Assembly: GCA_009787485.1 (NCBI GenBank)
Contig: WQWP01000033.1
Coordinates: 1 to 19,448, forward strand
Reading direction: 5' to 3'
Length of the DNA stretch: 19,448 nucleotides
From: Lentimicrobiaceae bacterium
GTDB taxonomy: Bacteria; Bacteroidota; Bacteroidia; Bacteroidales; WCHB1-69
Shown: positions 1-9,011 of the stretch, piece by piece
Position numbering within the stretch: position 1 is the first letter of the stretch
Layout: each line of letters begins with the position of its first letter
The notes under the pieces: generated by a model
What the model was told of the DNA's origin: nothing
Seen by the model: the letters and a program-made list of their open reading frames with translations, nothing else
The model's database searches: none
Position numbers and translations under genes: made by a program

Positions 1-681
1 ACCGCCTTTTTGAAGAAAAACAGTTGCGAAACATTAATCCTTTGCGGAGATATTATTGATGGCTGGGCGCTCATGCGGAAAAAAAACAAATGGAAACGGC
101 GTCATACAAACTTCTTTAAAGCGCTTTTAGATATTCAACACACCACCAAAGTTGTTTATGTACGTGGCAATCACGATGATTTTATGGATAGCGTTTTGCC
201 GTTAAAATTTGCAAATATTGAAATCGTGCGAAGTTATATCCACACAAGTGGCGATAAAAAATATTATGTAATTCATGGAGATATTTTCGACAAAGTTACT
301 TCTTGTTATACCTGGCTCGCAAAATTAGGAGATATTGGATATTCTATTTTACTGAGAATTAACGATTCCTATAATAGAAAACGGCTAAGAAACGGATTGC
401 CATATCGTTCCATCGGTAAAAAAATAAAGAATAAGATAAAAGCCTCTGTTTCATACATCAGCAATTTTGAAACCCACCTTGCCGTGGTGGCTAAAAAGAA
501 AAAATGCCATGGCGTTATTTGTGGACATATACATCATCCTGAAATTAAAACATTTCCTCAAAACAACATACTTTATCTTAATGCCGGCGACTGGGTAGAA
601 TCTTTGTCTGCATTAGTGGAAAATTTTGAGGGAAGATGGAGCATTTATCGTTACGAACAAAGATTAAAATCGGAACTATGA
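1..681 (+). CDS. LpxH-like UDP-2,3-diacylglucosamine diphosphatase family metallophosphatase (5' partial)
   Basis: The reading frame is open from base 1, so the N-terminus, including the first metal-binding Asp-x-His motif, lies outside the window. What remains has calcineurin-like phosphoesterase motifs in the right order: GDIIDGW (visible codons 16-22), GNHDD, HGD and GHIHHPE near the C-terminus. The spacing and the DIIDGW motif fit the LpxH/YbbF branch, which hydrolyses UDP-diacylglucosamine in lipid A synthesis at the inner membrane. Many Bacteroidota carry several such paralogues, and some act on other substrates. The stop TGA overlaps the ATG of the glycosyltransferase by four bases (ATGA), which indicates translational coupling and a possible joint role in envelope glycolipid metabolism. 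Family assignment is firm; the exact substrate is inferred. Confidence 0.82.
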   Translation, partial: TAFLKKNSCETLILCGDIIDGWALMRKKNKWKRRHTNFFKALLDIQHTTKVVYVRGNHDDFMDSVLPLKFANIEIVRSYIHTSGDKKYYVIHGDIFDKVTSCYTWLAKLGDIGYSILLRINDSYNRKRLRNGLPYRSIGKKIKNKIKASVSYISNFETHLAVVAKKKKCHGVICGHIHHPEIKTFPQNNILYLNAGDWVESLSALVENFEGRWSIYRYEQRLKSEL

Positions 682-1745
682 AATATTTGTTTATTGTACA
701 GGGAGAGGGGCGCGGGCACCTCACACAGGCTATTTCGCTTTCGCAAATACTGAGACGCCACGGACATGAAATCGTAGAAGTATTGGTGGGAAAAAATTCT
801 AATAGCGAAATTCCTGAATTTTTCGTAGATAAAATAGGCACGAAGGTGCATAAATTTGACACTCCTGCTTTTGCACTTTCCACTTCTGAAAAGAAAATTA
901 AGATTTGGAAAACCATTATATCTAACGTTACCCTCGGAAAACTTAAAAAGTATTATAAAAGCACAGAATTTATTCACGAAAGAATAAAAAAATGCAAACC
1001 CGATGCGGTAGTAAATTTCTATGATATGATGGCAGGTTGGACAAACTTCATCTATCGAGAAACCACGCCTTTTATTAATCTTGGGCACACATTTTTAATT
1101 GACCACCCAGATTATACCATTCATTCAAAAAATAAGCATGAAAAATTATTACTAAGAATAAATAATGCTTTATGCTCGATAGGCGCAACGAAAATATTAG
1201 CGCTTTCCTTTTATCCCATGCAAAAATACCACAGAGGAAACATGATTGTAGTTCCGCCGTTGATGCGCGAGGAGGTAAAGAAATTAAACCCAATTAACGG
1301 AGAATTTATTTTAGGCTATATGGTACGAAACGGTTATCTTAACGAGGTAAAGCAATGGCATAGAAAAAACCAACATGTTGAATTACACATTTTCTCTGAT
1401 AAAAATGAAATTGAATTAAATCCCAACTTTGTAATGCATGGAATTGATGATGAGGTGTTTTTGTATTATCTGGAAAAATGCAGCGGGTATATTACCACTG
1501 CGGGCTTTGAATCTATATGTGAAGCCATGTATTTGGGAAAACCTGTGTTAATGGTTCCTACCCATCTTGAACAAGAAATAAATGCTGCCGATGCTGTTTT
1601 GGCAGGCGCCGGCATATCATCAAACAGTTATGATATTGGAAAACTTTTAGAATATATTGAAAGTGCACCGGAAAAATCAGACACTTTTAATAAATGGGTG
1701 GACAGTGCGGAGGAGATATTTTTACATCAACTTACTACAATATAA
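678..1745 (+). CDS. MJ1255/VC2487-type glycosyltransferase (GT-B fold)
   Basis: This is a 356-residue protein. The start at 678 is preferred over an in-frame ATG at 636 because it forms the ATGA overlap with the upstream gene and places the first beta strand directly at the N-terminus. Residues 1-20 hold a GEGRGHLTQA glycine-rich loop typical of UDP-sugar-dependent GT-B enzymes of the MurG/MJ1255 type. Around residues 274-302 there is a TTAGFESICEAM segment followed by GKPVLMVP and an EQEINA stretch, the usual donor-nucleotide binding region. No signal peptide or membrane segment is visible, so it is probably cytosolic or peripheral to the inner membrane. The acceptor cannot be read from the sequence. 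Its coupling to an LpxH-like gene suggests a glycolipid. The gene ends two bases before ppk1. Confidence 0.82.
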   Translation: MKYLFIVQGEGRGHLTQAISLSQILRRHGHEIVEVLVGKNSNSEIPEFFVDKIGTKVHKFDTPAFALSTSEKKIKIWKTIISNVTLGKLKKYYKSTEFIHERIKKCKPDAVVNFYDMMAGWTNFIYRETTPFINLGHTFLIDHPDYTIHSKNKHEKLLLRINNALCSIGATKILALSFYPMQKYHRGNMIVVPPLMREEVKKLNPINGEFILGYMVRNGYLNEVKQWHRKNQHVELHIFSDKNEIELNPNFVMHGIDDEVFLYYLEKCSGYITTAGFESICEAMYLGKPVLMVPTHLEQEINAADAVLAGAGISSNSYDIGKLLEYIESAPEKSDTFNKWVDSAEEIFLHQLTTI

Positions 1746-1747
1746 AC

Positions 1748-3805
1748 ATGAAGCACATAAACAACCGTGAATTGAGTTGGCTGCTATTTAATGAGCGCGT
1801 TCTGCAAGAAGCTCAAGATGAAAATGTTCCTTTGATTCAGCGCTTGCGGTTTTTGGGCATTTTTTCCAATAATCAGGATGAATTTTTTAAGGTAAGAGTA
1901 GCTAACCTCATCCGTTTGGCAGGATTAAAAAGCAAGAAAATAGACTTAAAAACAGACCGTTTTTCCCCGAAAGAATTACTTTCTTTAATATATAAGCGCA
2001 TTGATTGTGCACAAAACAGTTTCCTCAATACTTATGATGAAATCATTGAGAAGTTGCAAAATTACAACATACATATTGTTAATGAAGAGCAAATTACGGA
2101 AGAGCAGAAAGATTTTTGCAGAGATTATTTCATTTCAACGATACGCGTTCGTTTAGTGCCTTTAATGATTAGAAAAAGCGCTGAAATGCCTTTCCTTCCT
2201 GATGGAAAAAGCTATTTAGCTGTTAAAATGTTGAAGGAAGGAAAAATGAATGTAAGATATTCTATCATACAACTCCCTGTAAGTGCGTCATGTCCACGAT
2301 TTGTGGTGCTGCCTTCCAAAAACGACAGCACCGATATTATTTTTTTAGATGATATTATTCGAATGTTTTTAGACGATATGTTTTTTATGTTTAACTACGA
2401 CACCATATCGGCGCACTCCTTTAAAATTATGCGTGATGGAGAATTGAATTTAGATGATGATGTGTTTAAAGGATTTGTAGAAAAAATAGAGCAAGGAATA
2501 AATGACCGCACACGGAGCAGAGCGATTAGACTGGCGTATGATAAAAATTTGCCCCACGATTTTTTAAAGCTATTGATAAATAAATTTGAATTAAATTCTT
2601 CTATTGAATTAGAAGCCGGTGGAAAATACCACATGCTCCGTGATTTAATGAAATTTCCCAAACTATCGCCAAAATTAGAAAACCATACTATTAATCCTCT
2701 GTTTCATAAAGCAATAAATCCTTGTGAAAGTATATTAAAGGTAATTAAAAAGCAGGATATTCTTTTAGCTTATCCCTATCATACTTTTAAACATTTGCTT
2801 GATTTTTTGCGCGAAGCAGCTATGGATCCCCGCGTGGAATCTATTTTTATTACGCTGTACAGAACGGCTGAACATTCCAAAGTGATTAATGCGCTGCAAA
2901 ATGCCGCTAAAAATGGAAAGAACGTGGTGGTAGTGATTGAATTGAAAGCGCGTTTTGATGAAGAAAATAATATTGATACAACTACCGAATTACAAGAAGC
3001 CGGCGTTAAAGTAATTCATTCAACGGAAACTTTAAAAGTGCACTCAAAATTATTGTTGGTAGAAAGAAGAGAAGGTAAAAGTGAAAATAAGGGCTATCTG
3101 TATGTAGGAACCGGCAATTTTAATGAAAAGACAGCGGAAATTTACTCCGATTTTGGTTTATTTACATCCGATCAGGAATTGGTAAAAGATGCACGAAAAA
3201 TATTTGATTTTCTCGCCAATACACATACCCGGCATGGATATAAACATTTTTTGGTTTCCCCATATTATATGAGAAAGCAAATAGAAACGATGTTGGATAA
3301 TGAAATTAGATATGCCAAAGCAGGAAAAGAAGCCTATTTTTATGCCAAATTCAATTCCTTAACCGATGAAAAGATGATCATGCACTTATATAAGGCAAGT
3401 AAAGCAGGAGTGAAAATTCGTTTAATGATCAGGGGAGCGTGTTGCCTTCAATCGCAAATAAAAGACCTCAGCGAAAATATTGAGGTAAGAAGCATCGTTG
3501 ATAAATACTTGGAACATGCCAGAATGATTATTTGCTGCAACCATAACAAACCGAAAAGCTACATTCTCAGCGCCGATTTGATGACCCGCAACCTTGACAG
3601 ACGCATTGAAGTGGGCGTGCCCATATTTGATAAAAAAATTCACAATACCTTAAGTGATATTTTTGAAATTCAATGGAAAGATAATGTGAAATCGAGAACA
3701 TTAATCAATACGGGAGAATATATTTACGTGGAAAATGCAGAGAGTGAGCCTCCTGTTCAAAGTCAAAATGTTTTATATGAATATTTTAAGTTGAAAAATG
3801 ATTAA
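1748..3805 (+). CDS. ppk1: Polyphosphate kinase 1
   Basis: The product has 685 residues, the normal size for Ppk1, which reversibly polymerises the gamma-phosphate of ATP into polyphosphate. The N-terminal domain begins with NRELSWLLFNERVLQEA, a family hallmark, followed by NNQDEFFKVRV. In the two phospholipase D-like catalytic domains, the expected phospho-acceptor His is at residue 432 in KVHSKLLLV, followed by VGTGNFNEKTA. The second catalytic His is at residue 590 in YLEHARMII, followed by SADLMTRNLDRRIEVG. These positions correspond closely to H435 and H592 of the E. coli enzyme. I chose the ATG at 1748 because the family N-terminal motif begins a few codons later and the longer frame at 1694 would run deep into the glycosyltransferase gene. 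The downstream ppx overlaps its last codons. Confidence 0.96.
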   Translation: MKHINNRELSWLLFNERVLQEAQDENVPLIQRLRFLGIFSNNQDEFFKVRVANLIRLAGLKSKKIDLKTDRFSPKELLSLIYKRIDCAQNSFLNTYDEIIEKLQNYNIHIVNEEQITEEQKDFCRDYFISTIRVRLVPLMIRKSAEMPFLPDGKSYLAVKMLKEGKMNVRYSIIQLPVSASCPRFVVLPSKNDSTDIIFLDDIIRMFLDDMFFMFNYDTISAHSFKIMRDGELNLDDDVFKGFVEKIEQGINDRTRSRAIRLAYDKNLPHDFLKLLINKFELNSSIELEAGGKYHMLRDLMKFPKLSPKLENHTINPLFHKAINPCESILKVIKKQDILLAYPYHTFKHLLDFLREAAMDPRVESIFITLYRTAEHSKVINALQNAAKNGKNVVVVIELKARFDEENNIDTTTELQEAGVKVIHSTETLKVHSKLLLVERREGKSENKGYLYVGTGNFNEKTAEIYSDFGLFTSDQELVKDARKIFDFLANTHTRHGYKHFLVSPYYMRKQIETMLDNEIRYAKAGKEAYFYAKFNSLTDEKMIMHLYKASKAGVKIRLMIRGACCLQSQIKDLSENIEVRSIVDKYLEHARMIICCNHNKPKSYILSADLMTRNLDRRIEVGVPIFDKKIHNTLSDIFEIQWKDNVKSRTLINTGEYIYVENAESEPPVQSQNVLYEYFKLKND

Positions 3806-4688
3806 AGAAACGATTGCCGGAATTGATATTGGCTCCAATGCCATTAGGCTGCTCATCAATTATGTTGAAAAAGAGCGAGAAACGACTACATTTAAAAAAG
3901 CGCTTTTTATTCGTGTTCCTTTAAGACTGGGAGAAGATGTTTTTACATACAAGAAAATAAGCACTGAAAAAACGACTAAGCTTTGTAAAGCGATGCGCGC
4001 TTTTTCTGAATTAATGGAAGTATATGATACTCATAAATTTAAAGCATGTGCCACCAGCGCCATGCGTGAAGCGGTAAATAACAAAGAGATTATTAAATTA
4101 ATAAAACAAATCTCCGGAATAGACGTAGAGATTATTTCCGGCGCCGAGGAAGCCAAGTATGTTTTTGCTGCTACTTCATTAGAATCCAATCCTATCATTG
4201 ATAAAAGCAAATCGTGCCTTTATGTTGATGTAGGTGGAGGAAGTACCGAACTCATTATTTATAATGAGCAACAAAAAAAAATTATATCAGAGTCATTTCC
4301 CATAGGAACTGTACGCATGTTATCTAACTCTGTTCAAGGTAGTGAATGGCAGTATTTTAAACACCGACTCAAAAGCATAGCAACTACATATAATCCTGCA
4401 TGTATTATAGGTTCGGGAGGAAATATAAACAAAATTTTCAAAATACTTGGCAAAAAAGAACAGGAACTGATTACCTGTACCGAAATAAAATCGCTGTACG
4501 ATAAAATCGTGGAAGTGTCTTATGAAGACCGTATTAAAAACATGAAATTAAATGAGTATCGTGCGGATGTGATTGTTCCTGCGCTTAAAATTTTCCTTAC
4601 CGTGTGCAAACAATGTAATATTGAGCAAATTATGGTGCCCAATGTGGGGCTTGCGGATGGGATTATACGGCAGCTGGCGCGGGGGTAA
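3798..4688 (+). CDS. ppx: Ppx/GppA family phosphatase (exopolyphosphatase-like)
   Basis: This is a 296-residue protein of the ASKHA superfamily. The phosphate-1 motif GIDIGSNAIRLLI is at residues 8-20, CATSAMREA follows at 84-92, SGAEEAKYVF lies near 114-123, the phosphate-2 motif DVGGGSTEL is at 144-152, and the adenosine-like motif IGSGGN is near 209. It is much shorter than E. coli Ppx or GppA (about 500 residues) because it lacks the C-terminal HD-like domains. This short form is common in Bacteroidota. It probably degrades polyphosphate, possibly also pppGpp, from the chain end. The start codon overlaps the ppk1 stop by eight bases, so synthesis and breakdown of polyphosphate are co-expressed. 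The choice between Ppx and GppA activity is an inference from the pairing with ppk1. Confidence 0.9.
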   Translation: MIKETIAGIDIGSNAIRLLINYVEKERETTTFKKALFIRVPLRLGEDVFTYKKISTEKTTKLCKAMRAFSELMEVYDTHKFKACATSAMREAVNNKEIIKLIKQISGIDVEIISGAEEAKYVFAATSLESNPIIDKSKSCLYVDVGGGSTELIIYNEQQKKIISESFPIGTVRMLSNSVQGSEWQYFKHRLKSIATTYNPACIIGSGGNINKIFKILGKKEQELITCTEIKSLYDKIVEVSYEDRIKNMKLNEYRADVIVPALKIFLTVCKQCNIEQIMVPNVGLADGIIRQLARG

Positions 4689-4778
4689 ATCTTCTCTCTT
4701 TAAACAACGAAATATTATCGTACCATTTTTATAAACATCATTTAATATTTCCGTAAATATCACTTAATATCTTACAAG

Positions 4779-4786
4779 CATTTTTG
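4779..4786 (+). promoter_or_regulatory. Weak candidate -7 box before the beta-helix lipoprotein gene
   Basis: CATTTTTG matches the Bacteroidota TAnnTTTG box at all but the first base and lies 30 bases before the start codon. No clear TTG is present at the expected upstream distance, so this is tentative. The 128-base gap 4689-4816 otherwise shows only AT-rich sequence. Confidence 0.3.
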
Positions 4787-4816
4787 CACTCAAATTAAAT
4801 CAAATAAAAAGAAACA

Positions 4817-6292
4817 ATGAAAAAAATCAAAAAATTCTTAGCAATGGCTGCAATGGCAGCAGTGGCTGCAATGGTAGTGGTAACACTCGTAGGTTGTAAA
4901 AAAGATTGTAAATTAAACCCTAAGGAAGGTTATGTGATTGTTGGCGAAGGCGAAGACTGCTTTTATGAAGCATTAGTGTTGGATGGCGTACACGGAAGCG
5001 TTTCAGGTGTGTGGAAAGCAGGGACAACGGTAACCATTACCGACCAAGTTTGGGTTGAACATGGAAAAAAACTTATCGTTGAAGAAGGGGTAACCATTCT
5101 TATTCAAGATGGAAGTGCGAACGCATCGAATGCTCCTATCGAGTTTTTCGTAGATGGTAGTCTTCTTTTGAAAGGAACTGCAAGCAAACCTATTTTGGTT
5201 ACCGTAGCCGATGCAAGCAAACGTACATTTGCAAACAGATACGCCGGTTTATGGGGCGGCTTCGTTGGTGGAAATGATTTTCAGGAATTATTGTTCAACT
5301 ATGTTACCGTTGAATTTACAGGCGCTTTGTGTCAACCAAATTCTCAATCGGTTTTAGCAGGAATCAATGAAGCTGACAAAGACAGAACAGCACAAATTTT
5401 GACGAACAATCCTACCGGAAAAATCGTAGTAATGAACAGCACGTTCCGCTATGCCGAATCAGATGCAATGTATTTTATGGGTGGTCAAGCCATTGTTATG
5501 AATAACATCATTCACACAATCGGTCAAACGGATAATGACGGTATCAATATGAAAGCCGGTGTTAAAGTTGATATTGCTTACAATCTTATGTTTTCGGTTA
5601 ACTCAAACGGCATGAAACTTTCATCATCAGGTCAATCTCCGGAAAGATCTCAAGCGTTAATTCGTGCTTACAATAACACGATTGTAAATTCCGGTTGGCG
5701 TCGTGTAAAAAATGTTAAAGGAGGCTCAATCTTCTTAGAAAAAGGCGCTTTGGCAAGTGTTTACAACAATTTGATTTTAAACAGCAAAATGATGGCAAAA
5801 ACGCCGAAATGGAACAATCCAAGTCCGGCTGACGGCGCTGATCATGGCTCTATTCTTGACTATAACTTCTATGCTTCAGGTACGCAAACGATGATTGGAC
5901 ACCCGCTTTTAACCGTAGATGGCGTAACTATCGAATCGGCTTTCGCAGGATATACTATGACAGACAACGATTATTGGCATGATGGCCGCAATGGCACGCC
6001 GGCTTTGGAACAAAACAGCCTTATTGCAACCGGTTTAGGGCAACCTGAAATCTCTTTTAGAAACTTCGGATTTAACACTGTGCCTTTGTGGGAAGATCAG
6101 TATAATTCAAGTTGGGATTTCCGCGTAACATCAGCAGATTCTCCTGTTCTTGTTGGTGCAAACGGAAAAACTCCTCGCAGTAATTTTGGCGGCAATTATG
6201 CTCCTTATTTTTCAGGTAGCGGCTTGACTATTGATGGTCAAACATATAGATCGCCTGCTCCTAAGGCTCAATACGGAGCTTTCGGAAACTAA
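4817..6292 (+). CDS. Lipoprotein with right-handed parallel beta-helix fold
   Basis: This 491-residue protein begins with a lysine-rich n-region, an alanine/methionine-rich hydrophobic core and the lipobox LVGC, giving lipidation at Cys27. After Cys there is KKDCK rather than a strongly acidic surface-export signal. The central half (about residues 70-350) has repeated short segments of the form V-x-N-N/S-x-I (for example VVMNSTF, IVMNNIIHT, YNNTIVNS, YNNLILNS), characteristic of pectate-lyase-like parallel beta-helices. These folds usually bind or cut polysaccharides, but no catalytic residues can be assigned by eye. It lies between the ppk1-ppx operon and a secreted phosphatase, which would fit a phosphate-responsive surface protein, although nothing in the protein shows this directly. 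A strong terminator follows, so it is probably monocistronic. Confidence 0.82.
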   Translation: MKKIKKFLAMAAMAAVAAMVVVTLVGCKKDCKLNPKEGYVIVGEGEDCFYEALVLDGVHGSVSGVWKAGTTVTITDQVWVEHGKKLIVEEGVTILIQDGSANASNAPIEFFVDGSLLLKGTASKPILVTVADASKRTFANRYAGLWGGFVGGNDFQELLFNYVTVEFTGALCQPNSQSVLAGINEADKDRTAQILTNNPTGKIVVMNSTFRYAESDAMYFMGGQAIVMNNIIHTIGQTDNDGINMKAGVKVDIAYNLMFSVNSNGMKLSSSGQSPERSQALIRAYNNTIVNSGWRRVKNVKGGSIFLEKGALASVYNNLILNSKMMAKTPKWNNPSPADGADHGSILDYNFYASGTQTMIGHPLLTVDGVTIESAFAGYTMTDNDYWHDGRNGTPALEQNSLIATGLGQPEISFRNFGFNTVPLWEDQYNSSWDFRVTSADSPVLVGANGKTPRSNFGGNYAPYFSGSGLTIDGQTYRSPAPKAQYGAFGN

Positions 6293-6310
6293 ACAAAAGC
6301 AGTATAGAGA

Positions 6311-6346
6311 ACAGGGGGAAATATTTGATTTTCCCCTGTTTTTTTG
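6311..6346 (+). terminator. Rho-independent terminator after the beta-helix lipoprotein gene
   Basis: A 12-base-pair stem is formed by 6311-6322 and 6328-6339, with one G-T pair and a five-base loop (ATTTG). It contains the GC core CAGGGG/CCCCTG and is followed by a run of T ending at 6345. It begins 19 bases after the lipoprotein stop codon. Confidence 0.93.
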
Positions 6347-6355
6347 TTAATTTTG
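6325..6355 (+). promoter_or_regulatory. Bacteroidota-type promoter of the secreted phosphatase gene
   Basis: TTG at 6325-6327 is followed after 20 bases by TAATTTTG at 6348-6355, an exact match to TAnnTTTG. The -33 element lies at the end of the terminator loop and the terminator's T tract fills the spacer, so terminator and promoter occupy the same bases. The start codon follows 22 bases after the -7 box. Confidence 0.68.
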
Positions 6356-6377
6356 CCAAATAAAAACATCAAACAAA

Positions 6378-7307
6378 ATGAAAAAACTAATTCTATTACT
6401 TTCGTTCCTCGCCATAACCTTTGGAGGATATGCACAAAAAACGTCTGAAACCATCAATTTCATTGTTGCTTCGGATATGGGACGACATGGAAAATCGGAG
6501 CAAAAAAACATCGCAGAAATTATGGCACGTTTTGTTGAACAGAATAAGGTTGAGTTTCTCGCAGTTGCCGGAGACCCCATTCACGATGATGGTGTAAAAA
6601 GTACCGACGACGAGGAATGGACGCTGAAAATTGAAAATGTTTATACCGCACCTTCTCTTCACGCAATTCCCTGGTATGTAGTTTCAGGCAATCACGAATA
6701 CAACGGAAGTGTGCAAGCCATTTTGGATTATTCAACTATCAGCGAACGCTGGAACGCACCTGCACGTTATTTCGCCCAAAAACACACGATTGGCACAACA
6801 GGACAAAAAGCCTTGTTTGTGTACATTGATACACCACCATTGATTGATAAATATCGCAACAACGGTAAATATTCCGATGCCGGAGCGCAAGATATGGAAC
6901 AGCAATTGCAATGGCTCGATTCGGTTTTAATGGTTTCAAATGACCTTTGGAAAATTGTGATTGGGCACCACCCTGTTTACGCAACCACCAACAAAGATGA
7001 AGAAGAAAGAACAGATATGCAGCTGCGTGTTGGAAAAATTTTAGAACATCGTGGAGCGGATGTTTATATTTGCGGGCACATTCACAATTTTCAACATATC
7101 AAACCCGAAGGTAGTAATGTGCATTATGTGGTTAATTCCTCCGCCTCAAACTCTCGCAAAATTCACGAGCCGAATTTTCAAGGATTAATTTTCGGCAATG
7201 CCGATCCGGGGTTTACGTCGTTTTCAATTAGCGAAAAAATATTGAGTTTTTCGTTCATCAATCATCAAAATGAACAGATTTATAGTTATACGATTGTCCG
7301 GCTATAG
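6378..7307 (+). CDS. Secreted purple-acid/TRAP-like metallophosphatase
   Basis: This is a 309-residue protein with a clear Sec signal peptide (MKK, a leucine/isoleucine core, and a probable cut near YAQ at residue 20). Metal-binding motifs of the tartrate-resistant acid phosphatase type appear in order: SDMGRHG (Asp33) in place of the usual GDWG, AGDPIHDDG (Asp66), GNHEYNG (104-110), GHHPVY and GHIHNFQHI. It should act as a phosphomonoesterase in the periplasm or outside the cell, releasing phosphate from organic esters, which suits its position close to ppk1-ppx. It has its own promoter. Its stop codon TAG (7305-7307) overlaps the recN stop on the other strand. Family and export are well supported; substrate is unknown. 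Confidence 0.88.
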   Translation: MKKLILLLSFLAITFGGYAQKTSETINFIVASDMGRHGKSEQKNIAEIMARFVEQNKVEFLAVAGDPIHDDGVKSTDDEEWTLKIENVYTAPSLHAIPWYVVSGNHEYNGSVQAILDYSTISERWNAPARYFAQKHTIGTTGQKALFVYIDTPPLIDKYRNNGKYSDAGAQDMEQQLQWLDSVLMVSNDLWKIVIGHHPVYATTNKDEEERTDMQLRVGKILEHRGADVYICGHIHNFQHIKPEGSNVHYVVNSSASNSRKIHEPNFQGLIFGNADPGFTSFSISEKILSFSFINHQNEQIYSYTIVRL

Positions 7308-8963
7308 CATACAACCCAACAGTTCCGCCGCCGCCTTAAACGCCGCCTCCCCGGTTTTATTCCCCGTCATCATGTTGGCGATTTCTGCAATGCGTTCCGA
7401 CCCTGCAATTTTTTTGATTTTGGTTACCGCTTTCTCGTTTTCAACATCCTTGTAAACAAGATAATGAACGTTGGCTTGCGCAGCAATTTGCGGTAAATGC
7501 GTAATGGTTAACAATTGGCGTTGTAAAGAAACCTCGCGCATTACTTCCGCTACTTTGCTCGCCATGCTTCCGGAAACGCCCGTATCTATTTCATCGAAAA
7601 TAACGGTAGGCATAAAAGAAGCGGCTGAAATGATGGATTTGATAGCCAGCATGATACGCGATAACTCTCCGCCCGAAGCGGTCTTTTCTACCGGCGCCAA
7701 CGGCATCCCTTTGTTCGCTGAAAATAAGAACAAAACCGCATCTGTACCTGTAGCCGTAAAAGAAGGCTGTGGAATGATTTCTGCTTTAAAAACAGCATCC
7801 GGCATGCCCAAAAGTGTTAGTTTTTTTTCAATCTCTTTCTCAAATAAAAGGGCAGATTCTTTTCTTTTTTCGGACAAGTTTTTTGACAGCAACATGGTTT
7901 TTTCTGTCAATATTTCATACTCTTTTTGCAAGGTTTCGATTTGTGTTGCCAAATTTTCAAATTGAGATAACTTTTCGTCAATTTGTTGCAATTTTTGTAA
8001 TAAATCTTCTACATTTTTAACATAGTGCTTTTGTTGAAGCCGGAATAAAGTATCCAATCTATTCTCACAACGTTCTAATTCTTCGGGGTTTACCTCAACT
8101 GTTTCTTCTTTTCCGGCTATTTCAAATGCGATGTCTTTCGCCTCTACTAAAATCGCATCCAATCGTGTGGCAAAATCGTTAATTTTTTCATCGAAATTTG
8201 CGATAGACAAGCAAGCATTTTTTGCTTCATTCAATTGTTGGATGCAGTTTCCTTCTTGCTCCGATAAGGTTTGTAATGCGTTATATAACTGCATTTTAAT
8301 TTCTTCTGCATTTTTTAAAAACGAAATTTGTTGTTCCAATTCGTCCTGTTCTCCTGCAAACAAATTTGCCTCATGCAATTCATCACTTTGAAATATTAAA
8401 AAATCTTTCTCTAAAGCTTCACGCGCTGCCTTTTCCTGAGCCTCTCCAAGCTCTTTTTCAATCTTTTTATATTGATGAAAAACTTGTTGATAGGATAAAA
8501 CGTTTTCCCTTAATAACGCAAAATCATCTATGGTTTGCAATCGAAATTCCGGTTTATTTAACAATAAATGATGATGTTGAGAATGGATATCTACCAATTG
8601 TTCGGCAAGATCTTTCAGGATGTTAAGGGTAACCGGTGTATCGTTTACAAACGCTCTGGATTTTCCGTTTTCTAAAATCTCCCGTCTCAAAATCATAGAT
8701 TTGTCGAAATCAAGATCATTCATCTCAAAAAATGATTCCAAATTGAGGTGTTGAATATCAAATTCTCCTTCTACAATACATTTTCTCTCAGTGTTATACA
8801 AAACGGATGTATCGGCACGGGCGCCCAAAATGAGCGAAAACGCGCCGATAAGTATGGATTTTCCCGCACCTGTTTCTCCGGTTATTGCGGTAAATCCTTT
8901 ATCAAACGACAAATCCAATGAATCAATCAGGGCATAATTCTCAATGTGCAGAGCGCGTAGCAT
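7302..8963 (-). CDS. recN: DNA repair protein RecN
   Basis: This 553-residue SMC-like ATPase acts in double-strand break repair by holding DNA ends or sister chromatids. The Walker A motif GETGAGKS is at residues 29-36. It is followed by ILGARADTSVLY, the long central coiled coil (about residues 150-370, rich in E, Q, L and K), the ABC signature ASGGELSRIMLAIK, and the Walker B motif TVIFDEIDTGVSG with Asp457-Glu458. The D-loop and the H-loop (TITHLPQIAAQA) follow. Length and motif order are normal for RecN. It is the last gene of the ftsY-porD-recN run on the minus strand and starts 48 bases after the PorD-like gene. The stop meets the convergent phosphatase gene within the palindrome CTATAG. 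Confidence 0.96.
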   Translation of the reverse strand: MLRALHIENYALIDSLDLSFDKGFTAITGETGAGKSILIGAFSLILGARADTSVLYNTERKCIVEGEFDIQHLNLESFFEMNDLDFDKSMILRREILENGKSRAFVNDTPVTLNILKDLAEQLVDIHSQHHHLLLNKPEFRLQTIDDFALLRENVLSYQQVFHQYKKIEKELGEAQEKAAREALEKDFLIFQSDELHEANLFAGEQDELEQQISFLKNAEEIKMQLYNALQTLSEQEGNCIQQLNEAKNACLSIANFDEKINDFATRLDAILVEAKDIAFEIAGKEETVEVNPEELERCENRLDTLFRLQQKHYVKNVEDLLQKLQQIDEKLSQFENLATQIETLQKEYEILTEKTMLLSKNLSEKRKESALLFEKEIEKKLTLLGMPDAVFKAEIIPQPSFTATGTDAVLFLFSANKGMPLAPVEKTASGGELSRIMLAIKSIISAASFMPTVIFDEIDTGVSGSMASKVAEVMREVSLQRQLLTITHLPQIAAQANVHYLVYKDVENEKAVTKIKKIAGSERIAEIANMMTGNKTGEAAFKAAAELLGCML

Positions 8964-9011
8964 GCTAATTTTGTTGATTTATTGCTTCGTATTTCTGAGC
9001 ATTAGACGGGT

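Noticed and set aside
7270..8626. Several plus-strand ORFs across recN
   Set aside because: They are shadows of the recN reading frame on the other strand, which has full RecN motifs.
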